Positions 1 through 11,315 of a DNA stretch of 64,000 nt are shown here, one piece after another. The translations under genes and the position numbers were made by a program. The stretch comes from Liquidambar formosana (Eukaryota > Streptophyta > Magnoliopsida > Saxifragales > Altingiaceae), in assembly GCA_039720395.1 (NCBI GenBank), contig CM077822.1, positions 23,581,267-23,645,266 of the forward strand, given 5' to 3'. Position 1 is the first letter of the stretch; every line of letters begins with the position of its first letter. The notes under the pieces are model-generated. The model saw only the letters and a program-made list of their open reading frames with translations. It had not been told where the DNA came from and did not search any database.

Positions 1-1
1 A

Positions 2-1123
2 GTCTTGGAGATGGTCTCCTCTTTTCTTGGACTTGACTACCAAGTCATCGACATAGCATTCCACATTCTTATGAAGCATGTCGTCGAAGATCTTTTGCAT
101 GGCCCTTTGATAGGTGGCTCCAGCGTTCTTCAACCCAAAAGGCATAACTTTGTAACAGTAAATCCCTTTTGGAGTACGAAAAGCTGTAAGTTCCTCATCT
201 TTTGGTGCCATTCGAATTTGATTATACCCAGACGAACCATCCATAAAAGATAAAACCTCATGACCGGTAGTAGCATCAACCATGATTTCAGTCAGAGGCA
301 ATGGAAAATCGTCCTTTGGACATGCATTGTTGAGATCTCGAAAATCAACACAGATGCGAATCTTCCCATTCTTCTTTCTTACTGGGACGATATTTGATAT
401 CCAAGTAGGATACTTTACTTCACGAATGAAGTTTGCTTCAATGAGTTTGTTAACTTCTGCTTCTATTTGCGGGATTAGCTCTGGTCGAGATCGACGTTGT
501 GCTTGTTTGATGGGACGCACTCCATGCTTCACTGCTAAGTGGTGTACGGCAACTTTTGGGTCTAAACCAGGCATCTCCTTGTAAGTCCAAGCAAAAATAT
601 CTCTATACTCACGTAAGAGATCTATGTAAGCTTTTTCTTCTTCAGTACTCAAATTAGCACTTAAGAAAGTAGGACGAGGATCATCGGGAGTACCAAGATC
701 AACTTCTTTTAATTCATCTACAGTAGATTGGACTCCTTCTTCAAACGCTACTGGAGCATCCGCTGCATCTTCTTCCGTCGGAGGTTCCTCTTCGGGAATT
801 TCTTTGATTGATATATGTAATGCGGTAGCTACAAAGCTGTCCTCACACACATCTTCAAGCATGTTTTGACCAGAATCCTTTTGATTTGTAAATACCACCG
901 TGTGACTCTTAACTTTTAATTCTTCACCAGTAATGATATTCAATGAGATATGTCGCTTCATCCGAGATGGGATCACACTGCAAGATTCTTTGGAATCTTG
1001 GATGACAAAAGATGACTTTCTTTGTCGACGACGCTTAGTCTTCTCATTGTATAAGTGTTGAGATGGAATGTGATCACCCAATCTAGTATATGCTAGTCTG
1101 CGTTCTCCCAAAGTGGCATTTTC
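2..1123 (-). CDS. pol: gypsy reverse transcriptase (partial pol)
   Basis: This minus-strand frame is open for 374 codons from just after the TAA at 1124-1126 to the window edge. The N-terminal half is an acidic linker. It is followed by classic RT blocks: a P-[VI]-R-K-K-N-G-K segment, VDFRDLNNACPKDDFPLP, GYNQIRM, FRTPKG, MPFGLKNAGATYQ and the active site YVDD encoded at 44-55. The enzyme copies element RNA into DNA in the cytoplasmic particle. The frame is identical to that of the upstream gag-protease ORF, so the only break between them is one stop codon. The C-terminal thumb, RNase H and integrase are outside the window. The lack of any nearby ATG fits expression as part of a polyprotein. 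Confidence 0.9.
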
Positions 1124-4096
1124 TTAAAGCCCAATCCTATCAAAGACCGACACTCGTGAAGAAGTCTCACCAAGACGATCAAATACTGAAAGCCTTGTTG
1201 GTGTTGTTTGAATATTTGTGCCCACTTCTTCAGAATCAATTGCGATATATTGCAAGCTAGCTTTTTTCATCGGTATACGAATAGGAGCAGGAGGAACAAA
1301 CCCAAGGCCAGTCTTAGGATTCTCTACAGCATAACCCTTTTCTCTTAACATCTTTTGGGTATTAGTCAAACCATGTTCCTTTCCTTTAGTTGCCTCATCG
1401 GGATAGTTTCCAACAGGAATTAAGTCTTGACAACTACCTCCGGCTTTAACCATGAGCTTGTAAGCATTAGGATCAAAACCACTAGTCCTCTTTTCTGGTA
1501 AATCACCATGCTCCACTTCAATTCCTTGCGATGGTCTAACGAAACCCTGGATGGGAGGTTTCATTACCTTTGTCACGGCGAGCTTTGTAACTGGGAGAGT
1601 TAAATCTTCTAAGGCTTCCAGCACGGTAGGATCATACCCAATAAAAGGAGACTGTCCTTCTTTTCTTTTAGATTTTGGCACATAACGCAATACAGGGGAT
1701 GCTCTAATGGGATTAATATGAATCTGATCCTTTGGATTTTGCCCCCATGTAACTTTAGTTTGCTTAGCCTTGCTTGTTTCTCCATGTCCTTTGGCATGAT
1801 TTGTTGCCTCTACCTTTCGAGTGGCTTTTTGCTCTTGAGTACTAACCTCTCCAGTTAATGGTACAGCATTAGGTTGGACATCTTTTGCCACATTGGATTG
1901 CAAGTAGAATTTGGCATCAGCAAAATAAGTTTCGGCCTCTGTGAATGGTTTGTCATCAGCCGCCATCTTCCTTTGGATCCCATTCTGATAGTATTTGAAA
2001 CATTGATGAAGAGTAGAAGGAACCACTCCATAGTCATGAAGCCATGGCCGCCCCAATAACATGTTATATGAAGTCTTGGACTCAATAACATGAAATAATG
2101 CATTAGAAGCCATATCTCCGATCAGCAAGTTAAGTCTTATCATGCCAATAGCCCTTTGACCACCTTGGTTAAAGCCTTGAATCATCAAACGACTATGTGA
2201 GAGTTCGTCCATGGAAACGCCCAACTCCTTCATGACACGTATTGGCAAAATGTTTACAGCAGATCCGCCATCCAACAGCATTCTATTAACTTTTCGTTCA
2301 CGAACATAGCCAGTAACGAAAAGAGGACGATTATGAGGATTAGAACCCAAGAGTAAATCTTCATCAGAAAATGTGATGGTTGACATGCTTGAAGCGACAA
2401 TATTAAGGCTGATGTGAGAATCTTTTTCACCTTTTGACTTTTCTAAGGCGAGTCCATCTTCGTTTCTTTCTGACTGCTCTTCTTCATCGTGTACTTCATA
2501 GTAAGGCAATGTACTTGACGAAGGGTAGGCAGTATCTTGGAACCATTTTGGCATGAAGTCCCACAAAGTTATCGGAATGCGTGCCAACTCTTTCTCAGTT
2601 ATGATGGACGCTACTTTCTGATTTTTCAAAGTCTTCTTCGCCTTTAACCTTTTTGCAAGTTGAGACCTTCTTTTAGTCCTTATCGGTTGTACATAAGACG
2701 ACTTTGATGAATTGGATTTACGGGCCTTACGGCGAGTAACGAGAGTCCACCCTTCATCTTCAAAATTTGACAATTCGGGTTCTGAACAAGCAATGCCCCC
2801 ATTAGAATTTAACTGCATAATCACTTTTGTCACATCTGAAGTGCCTTTGTCCAAATGAGATGCTTTTGGAGAATGTGCAGGCGTACACTCAACTCGAATA
2901 GGATCAAACGAGACAAACTTCATTGTAAAAGTTGTGTGCGATGGCATAGAAATAGGCATTTCGTACACCATTTCTTTGGAAGAGGTAGGAGATCCGAAGG
3001 TCACCGCAGCCAAATTTGAAGCTGCTATTTCCACTCCAAGATCAATCTTTCCCTTGCGAGCCAATTCTAAAATCTTCTCCTTCAAGACAAAACATTTTTC
3101 TATAGGATGGCTGACCAATCTATGGTACTTGCAATATGTTGGGTCATCTACCTTACCAGCCTCCTCAGGACGTTTCATCTTAGGAAGTTCAATAAGGTTA
3201 CTTTTGAGGAGATCTTCCAGCATTTCTGCAACATCAGAATCCGGAAAAGGGTATTCCTTTTCTTGCATTTCTTTCAAAGTGGTCTTCTTCTTTCCTTTAT
3301 CTTGAAAGACATCAGGTCTTTCATCTATCTTCTTCTTTGACTTAAGTACAAACTTCAGCGGCGCTGAGCTCACAGCCATAGATTCTTTGTTGTAATTTTT
3401 GATGGGATACTTGCCCCCTTTACGATTATCTTGCTTTTCTTTTCCTTTGTGAAAATCTTGGACTGGAAGGTTTTGGATTGGTGGACCTTGGCTTCCGCTA
3501 GCTGCCATGCTAAGCTCCATATCGTGAGCACGCGTTGCTAAATCTTCAAAGGTCTTAGGCCTAATCCCTTGCAAGATGTAACGTAAACCCCAATGCATCC
3601 CTTGAGTGCACATCTCAATGGCAGAAGCTTCAGAAAGCCTGTCTTTGCAATTCAAACTTAAGTTCCTCCATCTATTGACATAATCAATGACATGCTCCTC
3701 CTTCCATTGGTAAGTGCTAGTTAGTTCAATCATACTAACCGTACGACGAGTACTGAAGAAGCGATCAATGAATTCTTGTTCAAGTTGATCCCAACTATCA
3801 ATTGATCCTGGTGACAAATCAGTATACCGATCAAAAGCGAAACCTTTTAAGGATCGAACAAACTGCTTAACCAGTAGATCTCCGTCAGTGCCGGCATTAT
3901 TACAAGTTTCCACAAAGTGAGCTACATGTTGCTTCGGGTTACCTTTGCCATCAAATTGTTGGAACTTTGGAGGCTGATAGCCAGTAGGCATCCTCAAAAG
4001 GTTTATCCTTTGAGTGTATAGCTTAGCATATGCATGTGAGAACCGAGTGTTGCCTTCGACTTTATCTTTAATGGTACCAACAATGAACTCTTTCAA
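1124..4096 (-). CDS. gag-pro: gypsy gag-protease polyprotein
   Basis: An ORF of about 990 residues. Residues ~35-200 are a Retrotrans_gag capsid domain ([20 protein letters not shown], then W-x-x-L-x-x-x-F and R-F-F). Near residue 325 is a Cys/His cluster ([15 protein letters not shown]), a degenerate zinc knuckle. Residues ~600-720 are a retropepsin-like protease with [12 protein letters not shown] and the flap/LLGRPWLH region. A Gly-rich segment (KTGLGFVPP) lies near the C-terminus. The frame opens with a TTG and is open further upstream, so this is not a true start: the natural N-terminus is probably in the neighbouring ORF, shifted by a frame change. It ends at TAA 1124-1126 directly before the RT frame. 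Confidence 0.88.
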   Translation of the reverse strand: MKEFIVGTIKDKVEGNTRFSHAYAKLYTQRINLLRMPTGYQPPKFQQFDGKGNPKQHVAHFVETCNNAGTDGDLLVKQFVRSLKGFAFDRYTDLSPGSIDSWDQLEQEFIDRFFSTRRTVSMIELTSTYQWKEEHVIDYVNRWRNLSLNCKDRLSEASAIEMCTQGMHWGLRYILQGIRPKTFEDLATRAHDMELSMAASGSQGPPIQNLPVQDFHKGKEKQDNRKGGKYPIKNYNKESMAVSSAPLKFVLKSKKKIDERPDVFQDKGKKKTTLKEMQEKEYPFPDSDVAEMLEDLLKSNLIELPKMKRPEEAGKVDDPTYCKYHRLVSHPIEKCFVLKEKILELARKGKIDLGVEIAASNLAAVTFGSPTSSKEMVYEMPISMPSHTTFTMKFVSFDPIRVECTPAHSPKASHLDKGTSDVTKVIMQLNSNGGIACSEPELSNFEDEGWTLVTRRKARKSNSSKSSYVQPIRTKRRSQLAKRLKAKKTLKNQKVASIITEKELARIPITLWDFMPKWFQDTAYPSSSTLPYYEVHDEEEQSERNEDGLALEKSKGEKDSHISLNIVASSMSTITFSDEDLLLGSNPHNRPLFVTGYVRERKVNRMLLDGGSAVNILPIRVMKELGVSMDELSHSRLMIQGFNQGGQRAIGMIRLNLLIGDMASNALFHVIESKTSYNMLLGRPWLHDYGVVPSTLHQCFKYYQNGIQRKMAADDKPFTEAETYFADAKFYLQSNVAKDVQPNAVPLTGEVSTQEQKATRKVEATNHAKGHGETSKAKQTKVTWGQNPKDQIHINPIRASPVLRYVPKSKRKEGQSPFIGYDPTVLEALEDLTLPVTKLAVTKVMKPPIQGFVRPSQGIEVEHGDLPEKRTSGFDPNAYKLMVKAGGSCQDLIPVGNYPDEATKGKEHGLTNTQKMLREKGYAVENPKTGLGFVPPAPIRIPMKKASLQYIAIDSEEVGTNIQTTPTRLSVFDRLGETSSRVSVFDRIGL

Positions 4097-4104
4097 TTGG
4101 TCCG

Positions 4105-4905
4105 TTAGAACTGATCCATCTGAGATTCTGAGGGGATATGAAAATCGCCAAACGAAACTCTGGTCCTTGGAATAGTTCCGGTCATGTTTTGTGGATTCGT
4201 ATGTGGCATACCTGTTGGCGAATTGGTAGTAGCATTACCAGAGTCGCCTACGTTAGTATTCCTCGGTGGTGTATCCGTTGTTGCATTAGTGGCCATATTA
4301 TTAAACCCACCTAACTCAGGATTCACTTGTGGTTGACCTGTTGTCGCATTAGCAGCAGTATTGCTAGATTGACCTAACTCGGGATTCATTTGCGGTGCAC
4401 CCATCCTAGGCTGTTCCAAATTCCCAATCTTTTCTACTAGTATAGCCATTTGCATGTCTCTTTCTTGCGTAGCAGCTGTGAGAACTTCAATAGCCTTGGC
4501 CATACTTGCAATTTGTTCTTCCAAAGATAGCGTGTTAGTCACCATCACAGGCACAGCATTGAAACTTCCAAATCTGGCAGAGTCTGTAGGTGACATTAGC
4601 TTGGATTGTGGCATTCCATGAGGAGTAACAGGTGCAGAATTGGTATTTGAGTCATCCTCCTCAACGGTGTCTTTGTTTCCTCGCAAAAAGTCTATGGTGA
4701 TGACTGGGCTTCTAGGGGTGGTAGAACCAGACCCTAATGTTGGTTTGCACACAGCAGTTTGAGCGTATAAGTCAGCAATTGCCTTTTTCTTGCTTCGAGT
4801 CATGGGGCCCAAGTTCAAGGTGTCACAGCTTGATTCCTGATCTGCGGCTTGGTTGACTGATCCGTGAGATTTGGGATCTTGAGCGGTAGCTTTCTTAGGA
4901 GCCAT
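4105..4905 (-). CDS. gypsy gag N-terminal region (separate ORF)
   Basis: A 266-residue ORF starting at the first ATG after the primer binding site (4905). It is rich in Ser, Thr, Asn and Pro, has a basic patch ([10 protein letters not shown]), a predicted helical or coiled segment around residues 130-170 ([18 protein letters not shown]) and three imperfect repeats of a short Asn/Thr/Gly unit containing NPELG. It ends in a TAA nine bases before the gag frame. The following bases in the other frame encode a sensible gag continuation ([11 protein letters not shown]), so the two ORFs were probably one and were split by a small indel. A genuine separate ORF, as in some Tat-lineage elements, is the alternative. 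Confidence 0.7.
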   Translation of the reverse strand: MAPKKATAQDPKSHGSVNQAADQESSCDTLNLGPMTRSKKKAIADLYAQTAVCKPTLGSGSTTPRSPVITIDFLRGNKDTVEEDDSNTNSAPVTPHGMPQSKLMSPTDSARFGSFNAVPVMVTNTLSLEEQIASMAKAIEVLTAATQERDMQMAILVEKIGNLEQPRMGAPQMNPELGQSSNTAANATTGQPQVNPELGGFNNMATNATTDTPPRNTNVGDSGNATTNSPTGMPHTNPQNMTGTIPRTRVSFGDFHIPSESQMDQF

Positions 4906-4950
4906 TGAATTTGTAGAGAGTTGACGAAAAGAAGGGATGAGAGGTAAAGA

Positions 4951-4970
4951 TGGTCCCACCGGGCGTGCCA
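4951..4970 (-). other. gypsy primer binding site
   Basis: On the minus strand the sequence TGGCACGCCCGGTGGGACCA follows the LTR end after a 6-base gap. It begins with TGG, the complement of the tRNA CCA end, as expected for minus-strand DNA priming. I cannot name the tRNA from sequence alone. Confidence 0.75.
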
Positions 4971-4976
4971 GAAATT

Positions 4977-5913
4977 TGTACGCACAAATTTCGTGTCTAA
5001 AATAAATAGACCAAAAAAAGTGGACAAAAGATAATTTTATTAATTTGTAGAAGCGGAATACAATCTCTGTGTAGACTTTGTTTACAAAGTAAAATGTAAT
5101 CCTCTGATTCTTCTCTCCTTGAAACTTTGACTCGAGAGCTTGAGCAGCTTGTTCTCGATTCAGTGGGTGAAATCTCCTTTGATGTAGGCGGAATGGATCT
5201 CTTGTGTGAGTCTCTAGGCTTTGAGCGTATTAGAGACTATGAACTTTGGTGCGAGTTCTTCGTCTTGAGTCTTTGGTGTAGAAGTTCTATGGAGCTTTTG
5301 AGGCTTTAATCCAATAGAGTTTCAATGCTTGAATGTTGGTCACGTCAGAGCTTTTGAGGCTTTGGTCTGACAGAGCTTTGTTGCTTGAATCTCCTTCCTC
5401 TTTTTTTTTCTTGACCCTTGGGGGCTACCTCTATTTATAGTGGTAGGGTGAAGAGTATTCTGATAAGAATTGACTTCTTAATAATTATCCCTTATTTATC
5501 TTTTATAAAAGGATAAATATTAATTATTTGATAGCCATCCTAACCAGAACACGTGGCAACATTTGATTGGAAGAATTATTTGTCTTCCTTTTATTTGGTC
5601 TCACTTGACAAGTGTCAATATTTGATTTGGCCACCTGTGTAGTAATTTTAAAACACATGGCAACTTGTAATTCGCCAATGCTATGTAATAAAAGACACAT
5701 GGCACACGTTTATTTGCCATAAATATATCCCACTCAACTTATAAGAAGACACGTGGCCAAATTTAATTTGCCATGATTTAGTTGACTTTAAGACACGTGT
5801 CCACTTGTGAGTGGTTGCAAATTTTCTCGTTTTACAATGATCACCCATTTGCTCTTCCTCATTCACCTATTTCTCATTCTCATATTCAATAAATAAACTG
5901 TTTGTTGGGTTTA
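4977..5913 (-). repeat. 5' LTR of the gypsy element
   Basis: In element orientation the LTR ends in GTACA next to the primer site (4977) and appears to begin near 5913 with TGTAAACC. The inner boundary is well placed. The outer boundary is a guess based on a TG terminus and on the start of Harbinger-like coding sequence next to it. Promoter motifs are listed separately. Confidence 0.6.
5431..5802 (-). promoter_or_regulatory. LTR promoter: TATA box plus repeated G-box-like motifs
   Basis: The minus strand carries a TATA box (CTATAAATAG, 5431-5440). Upstream of it in U3 are at least five copies of an ACACGTGGC-like word: 5548-5560, 5651-5663, 5693-5703, 5748-5760 and 5791-5802, with a related GACAAGTGTC at 5604-5618. 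CACGTG is the plant G-box/ABRE core bound by bZIP and bHLH factors. Responsiveness to stress or light is inference. Confidence 0.6.
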
Positions 5914-6150
5914 CATTATGATAAAATTATGAATTGCAAAAGCAGCTATAATAATGCGTGGTTGTTTTTTCAAAGAATATGAAGGCATCATTTTCAATAT
6001 AGGAAAGCATTTCTTTAGAACTCCAAAGCAACGTTCAACAACATTACGCAATGCGTGTTTGTAGGTGACAATGCTCACCCCGATAAAGTGAAAGATAATC
6101 GTGCATGTTGGTGAAGGTCGAGTCAGCCACATAATATTTTCCTAAAACAT
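5911..6150 (-). pseudogene. PIF/Harbinger transposase C-terminal remnant
   Basis: Minus-strand translation gives the signature of the DDE_Tnp_4 (HARBI1-like) nuclease end: ALRNVVERCFGVLKKCFPIL, with the catalytic Glu in VER, followed by MPSY and AAFAIHNFI. Upstream, in a different frame, is a YYVADSTFTN block that is the usual preceding motif, so a frameshift separates them. A TTTTAG/G just upstream looks like a splice acceptor. The first catalytic residues and the rest of the transposase are missing. No TIR or TSD was found, so this is a dead fragment beside the gypsy LTR. Confidence 0.72.
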
Positions 6151-7393
6151 ATATTAAAAATTAAAGATTAAAGTTTAAACATATTATTTAATACCTACCT
6201 AGATTAAAGATTAAACAAAGTATTTAATATCTAGATTAAAGATTAAAAGATTGACTTAAAAATGATAAAAAAGAAAAAAAGTTTCATTCTCGAACTTAGA
6301 AAACCAAAATTCTTAATTAGCCATTCTAATCTCTAACTTAGGTGCATATATATATCAATGCTAGTGTGTTAATAACTAGATACCTCATTACATAAAATCT
6401 AATGCAGAACAATTAGGTATTTTAGGCTTCTTGTGGACATGATTGGTTAAAAGAAAAATAAGTTTGGCACTGGGACAAAGGAAAGGACTGCTGATTCTGA
6501 TGCAAGAACTTAACCAATACTCCCAAAAGTCGCAGCTAATAGGAGTATCAGATTAGATCCCTTTATCCCAAAGTCACAGCTGATAGGAATGTCAAATTAA
6601 ATCCCTTTACCTCATAGATCCTAGCACCTCAATCGAGACCTCATGGACTCCATTCTAGGGCTCACCCTACTCCTGAGCAATGCCCCATTATCAGCGGGCT
6701 CTAAGGGTTATAGTCTCAACTGACCGTAATCCTTAGAGCTCTTGAAATATAGGCCACCATCTGAAAGACACTTAATTGGGTTGTTGATTTTTATTTTTTA
6801 TTTTTATTTATTTATTTATTTATTTTTTTGTAAAGGAAAGAACTTAAGCATCAAAGAGGAGCTTAATTGGGCTGTTGATTGTTAAACAAAGGCCTAGAAG
6901 AATTTGAGGCCTTTATAAATATGTTTGCTGCAATTAGATACATTTGGATCATAGATATCCTCAGTGTCTCCTACACATTAATGTACAATATTGCCTCAGT
7001 TAAAAATTCAAAGAGGGTTCATTTTGTCCAAGCTGGATTTTAATGGCATAATTTGCAGCTCTTTTTTATTTTTGTATTTTTTTTTTAAAAAAAAAATTCT
7101 AATTCCATCAACTATGTGCAATTTATTCTCAATTTTTCAACATGAACGAGGTATCCGGATACTTGTGTCCAATCACTTATGATGGTTTGAATTTAAAGTT
7201 TATTGTTTTTTTTTTCTCCCAATCAACATATGTTACAAGTAGTAGTTTTAGTTCTCATACTAGATGAGATGTTTATGGCTAAGTGCAAAGAATAAAGATG
7301 AATTGTTTACGATTTGATCTATAAAATTCTTTGTCATTCTATTTTCACTCTATGAGCCAGACTGATCAGGTTACTTGTTATTATCTTTCCCAG
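6151..7393. other. unrecognised non-coding sequence
   Basis: AT-rich DNA without a gene I recognise. It contains a two-copy direct repeat of about 45 bp (6522-6610, units sharing TCCCTTTA), a T/TTTA-rich tract near 6790-6830 and a poly-T/poly-A stretch near 7080-7100. It may include the rest of the Harbinger element. Confidence 0.5.
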
Positions 7394-7790
7394 ATAGTGA
7401 TTTTTGGAAAACTAGTGCACAACGAAGCCGTTGGAAGTGTAGATAGTTCAGATTTCGCTACTAATCATGTTGATGGTAAGTTCCTAATTATAATTGTCTA
7501 GATAGTAAGTGGAATGTATACTGGTTGACAATTGCTTTAGCAATAATCTTATCCTGTCCAAAGCAACTCAAATGGCTGAACCTAAAAAACCACAACATTC
7601 ATGTTTCCCATGAGCTCTACACAATCTCGGCAATATTAATTTTCAACTGATGTTTTCTTTGCTTTTTGACTAAAAAAAAAAAAAAAAAAAAGAGAAGTTT
7701 TCTTTGCTTTTATATGCAGCTGGTGGTTGCAACTTGAAAGTATACCTATTTTGGAGTCATCACACCATATTACTTGGGAGAGGAATCTAA
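7394..7790 (+). other. possible pair of spliced exons, unknown product
   Basis: A polypyrimidine tract and CAG precede 7394. The frame is open to 7475, where a GTAAG donor follows. A second TGCAG acceptor ends at 7719 and the frame continues across the join to a TAA at 7788-7790, giving about 50 codons in all. The peptide matches nothing I know and no start exon was found, so chance is quite possible. Confidence 0.2.
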
Positions 7791-8378
7791 TTTACGTTTT
7801 ATGTTATTATGATTTTTTAAAACTGAAAACTTTAACTCAATTAAGTCAAAAAATTGGATAAGGCTCAGTGGGTGGAGGTTTAAGTTTTCTCGGGTCCTAA
7901 TTAATGGAAAATCGAGGATTTAGATTCTTAGGATATCTATATATGTTCCTTCATTTTCTTAGCGACCAAAAGGAGTATTAGGATTTTGGTTTCTTTTTTA
8001 TGATTGGGCTTTGGTTTAGAAATGTGGTTAACTTGCATGTTGGCTTTTACTTCTGGTTGAGTGGGAATGTGGGATGGAGGCATGGAGCTATAGAATTCAC
8101 CTCCAGTCCTATGAGGTATGGTTGTTAAATATCATATACTTTTTGTATAGGCTTTTATTGATTGCAACGTCTATGAATTAAACCTGCAAGGAAGTGAAAA
8201 ATGCCTAAATAACCAGGACTGTGTAGTTAGAAACACTTTTTCCCCTCTCAATAATAGAAATAAAGAGGGTTAAAATAATCTCTAGCATGTTGGTGAAGAT
8301 CCAAAACATTGTTCAGTGATTTCTAGTACGTAGTTTTGTTTGGCCGAGAATGTGGTGGCATGGATTGAGAATGAATCC
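7791..8378. other. unrecognised non-coding sequence
   Basis: No ORF, repeat structure or element end could be supported between the exon-like pair and the MULE target duplication. Confidence 0.5.
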
Positions 8379-8387
8379 CACTGGGTT

Positions 8388-8870
8388 GAGAAAAACTTTA
8401 GTGTAACCGTTTGACCACGTCATCAATCTGATGTAGTCCAGCCAATAAAAACACTCCATTTTGTTGAGTCAGCAATGTCTCGGCTCGCCCCCATAAAGCA
8501 GATGCTGTTACTGACAGCTTATGACCCAGTTAACGGCATCTGGCCATGAGAGTAAACACGTGCTTTTTCCCTCATCAAAATTAAATTCCCACCCAAAATT
8601 TGAAAGTAGAAATTTGAATTTCACATTTGTTATACACATTTTTACATCCTGCAAAATGCAAATCTTTCATTTTTCTTCAACAATAGCTCTGTATCCTCTC
8701 TGTACCTTTCTATACTCTTTCTCTTCTCTCTATACCCTCCGTGTTCATGATTCTCTCTCTAACAGTCCCTCTGGCCATAGTAGGTAACTATCGTCTACCC
8801 GTCCGCATAGCCCACCACCATCAGCACAACCACCACCGTCGGCGCACAAGTTAACCACCGCAGTCAGCTA
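8388..8870 (+). repeat. MULE-1 left TIR
   Basis: About 480 bp, inverted relative to 14541-14859 plus 23424-23583. The outer 150 bp align almost base for base with the right copy. The inner part aligns through a CCACCACCATCAGC-rich segment. It includes pyrimidine-rich tracts and inverted CACGTC motifs that could act as a promoter. Confidence 0.83.
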
Positions 8871-10327
8871 GATAATTGGTCCTTCCAGTATAACTGTCAC
8901 AAAAACAGGTAAAAACTTGAAAGTTTCATGCAAAGGTCTTGAATTTTGATATCTATGTGGTGTAAAATTATGTATTTCTTGAACGAAGTAAGCACACTCT
9001 TGCATATTTCCTTGTTATTGAATAAAAAGATTTAATAAAAATGAAGGAAAAAAAAAAAGTGTTTTCGAGAAAAATACGATACGGGGAAAATATATTGATC
9101 AACTGTGTCAAGCAATCAACCATGTCGGTGGCCAGTCCAAGCTTAATTCTTTATGCTTATAATCCAAAGTTAGATCATTGTTTCAGCTGACTTTGCATGC
9201 TCAAAATATTTATGGTTTATTGTGCCCACCACATGTTTGAAGAATTGCATCTATGAGGAGTTTCCTATTATTTGTGCAAATCAGTTTCAATATAATGTAT
9301 AAGGAGGATGAGAGCATAAAATTGTTTCCATAATAGCTTAAGTGCACAAAGAATTTGAAATTAGTTTGACCATCAGCAAAATGGTGCCCTTGTTAACTGG
9401 GAGATTTAAAATGGGGCATAACAAGAAAGGTATTATTAAACGGCGTTATAACAATTGTTTTATATCATATATTAAATTTTGATCAAGATCAAATTCTTCA
9501 CCGCTTCAACAACGACTAACATTACCATAATTGTAGTACAGAAAATAATATATGACTCCAGTTGGTCAGTGGAATTTGATGCATAGGGTAGTTTAAATAG
9601 TGTCTCCACATAGATTTATTAGGATCAGTTTTTTATATTCTTCAACATACAGTGAATTCCTTTCAATTATTTATATCATTTTGTTAATATGATTTTTAAT
9701 ATATTGCTCCATACTTATTTCTTGAATTTTTGTTGTGTAGGTTACAAATCAGCACATGGTCTTGTTCAATGAGTTGGAGAATTTTAGAATAAATTGCAGA
9801 TGAAAAATGGCAAGATAAAGAAGTTGAAAATGCCCAATATGAGGGAGATGTTCATTAATGTGAGTTTGTCCAACAATGAACTGGCAAGGATGAAAAAGGA
9901 CATATGGAATAAATATTAAGAAGCAAATACAAAAATAGGTTATGATTGCATTGTTTTAGCTTTGTAATTTTGAACGTAAATTATTAATGTGCTTCCATAG
10001 TTTACGCAACCAAGTGGCCTAATCATAGCAATTTTTTGATATATTTTATTGGGATATAATAATGAGACAAACAAAGTCAGTCAAAATCTGCCCTAGTTAA
10101 ATGCAAGTACTAAAGAAAGTTTACCATGCCATAGAGTTGGCACATTTGGGCTATGAACAATGGTCTCTTGTATGGTTTGGAAAAACTAGCTCAAGTCATT
10201 GATCTAATTTTTGTGATCTTTGAAAGTTGGTGGTTTAGGAAAAGAGGCTTGAATTGTTGATACTTTAGTGCAATCAATCTTTGATTGAAATATATAATAT
10301 GTAGATATATCTATATATATATATATA
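8871..10327. other. MULE-1 interior, no gene recognised
   Basis: AT-rich sequence with only short ORFs. A GTAG junction near 9740 followed by a Lys/Asn-rich reading stretch to about 9920 looks faintly exon-like but matches no family I know. A (TA)n tract ends at the Helitron insertion point. Confidence 0.45.
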
Positions 10328-10509
10328 TCTATACTATACTATAAAAGAGAGATTTTTTGCTTACCTCAGCATATAGTGACGTGGCTTCTTAAGAGCCACT
10401 CTTTCCAAAATCCAACATCCTCCTTATTTTTGGGCCCACACTACAAATTCTAATGACGTCAGCATCTCTTCTCTTTTTTTTCCTTTTTTTTTTTCTTCCT
10501 TCCTATACG

Positions 10510-10532
10510 CTCTCTCTCTCTCTCTCTCTCTC
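10510..10532. repeat. (CT)n microsatellite
   Basis: About eleven CT units within a longer pyrimidine-rich tract inside the Helitron. Confidence 0.95.
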
Positions 10533-11049
10533 CAATCTCCCCTACTTTCCTCACTAACTTATCAGATACACTTTCCCTTTCTCTAAAGCTCACTTTTTTT
10601 TTCCTTCCTCTCCCCGTACGACCCTCTTCTCCTCTTTCTCTCCCTTTCCCCTCTTTCCCTCTCTTGTCAGATAATCAAATACACTTTCTCTCTGTCCCTC
10701 TCTCTCTCACTCTCACTTTAAATTTTGAAAATCCCTTTTTTTTTCTCTCTTTAACTCTAACACCATTTTTTCCGACGATGAAGCAACCAATAAAAAAAGA
10801 AGGAAGAATAGCCACCTAATGAACAAAAGAGGGAAAAATCGACTATTCTCCCGCGATGAAGGTCTTAGCGACCATTCTTCGGTGACGGCTCCATCGCCAT
10901 TGATTTGGGAGTATAACGAGTGTTGCTATGGCACACCAATTTTTTTGGCGATGAAGCCAAAAAAAATAAAATAAAAAAATACAGCAACCACATCAAAGGC
11001 CACAAAGATTGAGATCGCAAACCACCAAGCCGCAAAAACGCTAGATCCG

Positions 11050-11315
11050 CTGACTTCAGCACCTCTGGTCTCCTCGCCTACACCTTTGGCAGTTCCATTG
11101 CCATCGTTGACTCCCTACGCCTCCGGCCTCCTCGCTGACTCTCCATTATCTACCCTCTCTCTCGTCGGGATCCAAGACTTATCATGGATCCAAGCCCAAC
11201 CCGACTCATTCCTCTTCACTGCCATCAATGGCCTTTCCCTTATCTCCCTTTACAGCACCTCCACTAGCCGTTGCATTTTCAAACACCATGATCCCCATCC
11301 ATTTTTGTGTAGGGG
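11050..11315 (+). pseudogene. captured fragment of a WDR11-like WD-repeat gene
   Basis: Two blocks in different frames resemble the N-terminal exon of the plant transducin/WD-40 protein related to WDR11. The first, 11052-11114, reads SGLLAYTFGSSIAIVDS. The second, 11161-11290, reads GIQDLSWIQAQPDSF followed by LYSTSTSRCIFKH. The spacing is shorter than I recall for the full protein, so an internal deletion plus a frameshift separates the blocks. The host protein acts in vesicle trafficking; that role is family knowledge. This copy lies wholly inside the Helitron and is surely non-functional as protein, but could yield RNA similar to the parent gene. The family match is from memory. Confidence 0.6.

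Larger units (their letters stand above)
1..5913 (-). mobile_element. Ty3/gypsy LTR retrotransposon, 5' part
   Basis: On the minus strand this reads LTR, primer binding site, gag N-terminal ORF, gag-protease, then reverse transcriptase leaving the window at base 1. The RNase H, integrase and 3' LTR must lie to the left. The RT sequence around the catalytic YVDD, followed by VKSK, resembles the Tat/Ogre branch of plant gypsy elements; that lineage call is inference. The element is probably inactive because gag is frameshifted near 4100-4135 and a TAA separates protease from RT. The outer LTR edge near 5913 is uncertain because the partner LTR is not visible. Confidence 0.88.

Noticed and set aside
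2934..3340. Plus-strand frames opposite gag
   Set aside because: Antisense shadows of the minus-strand gag-protease ORF.
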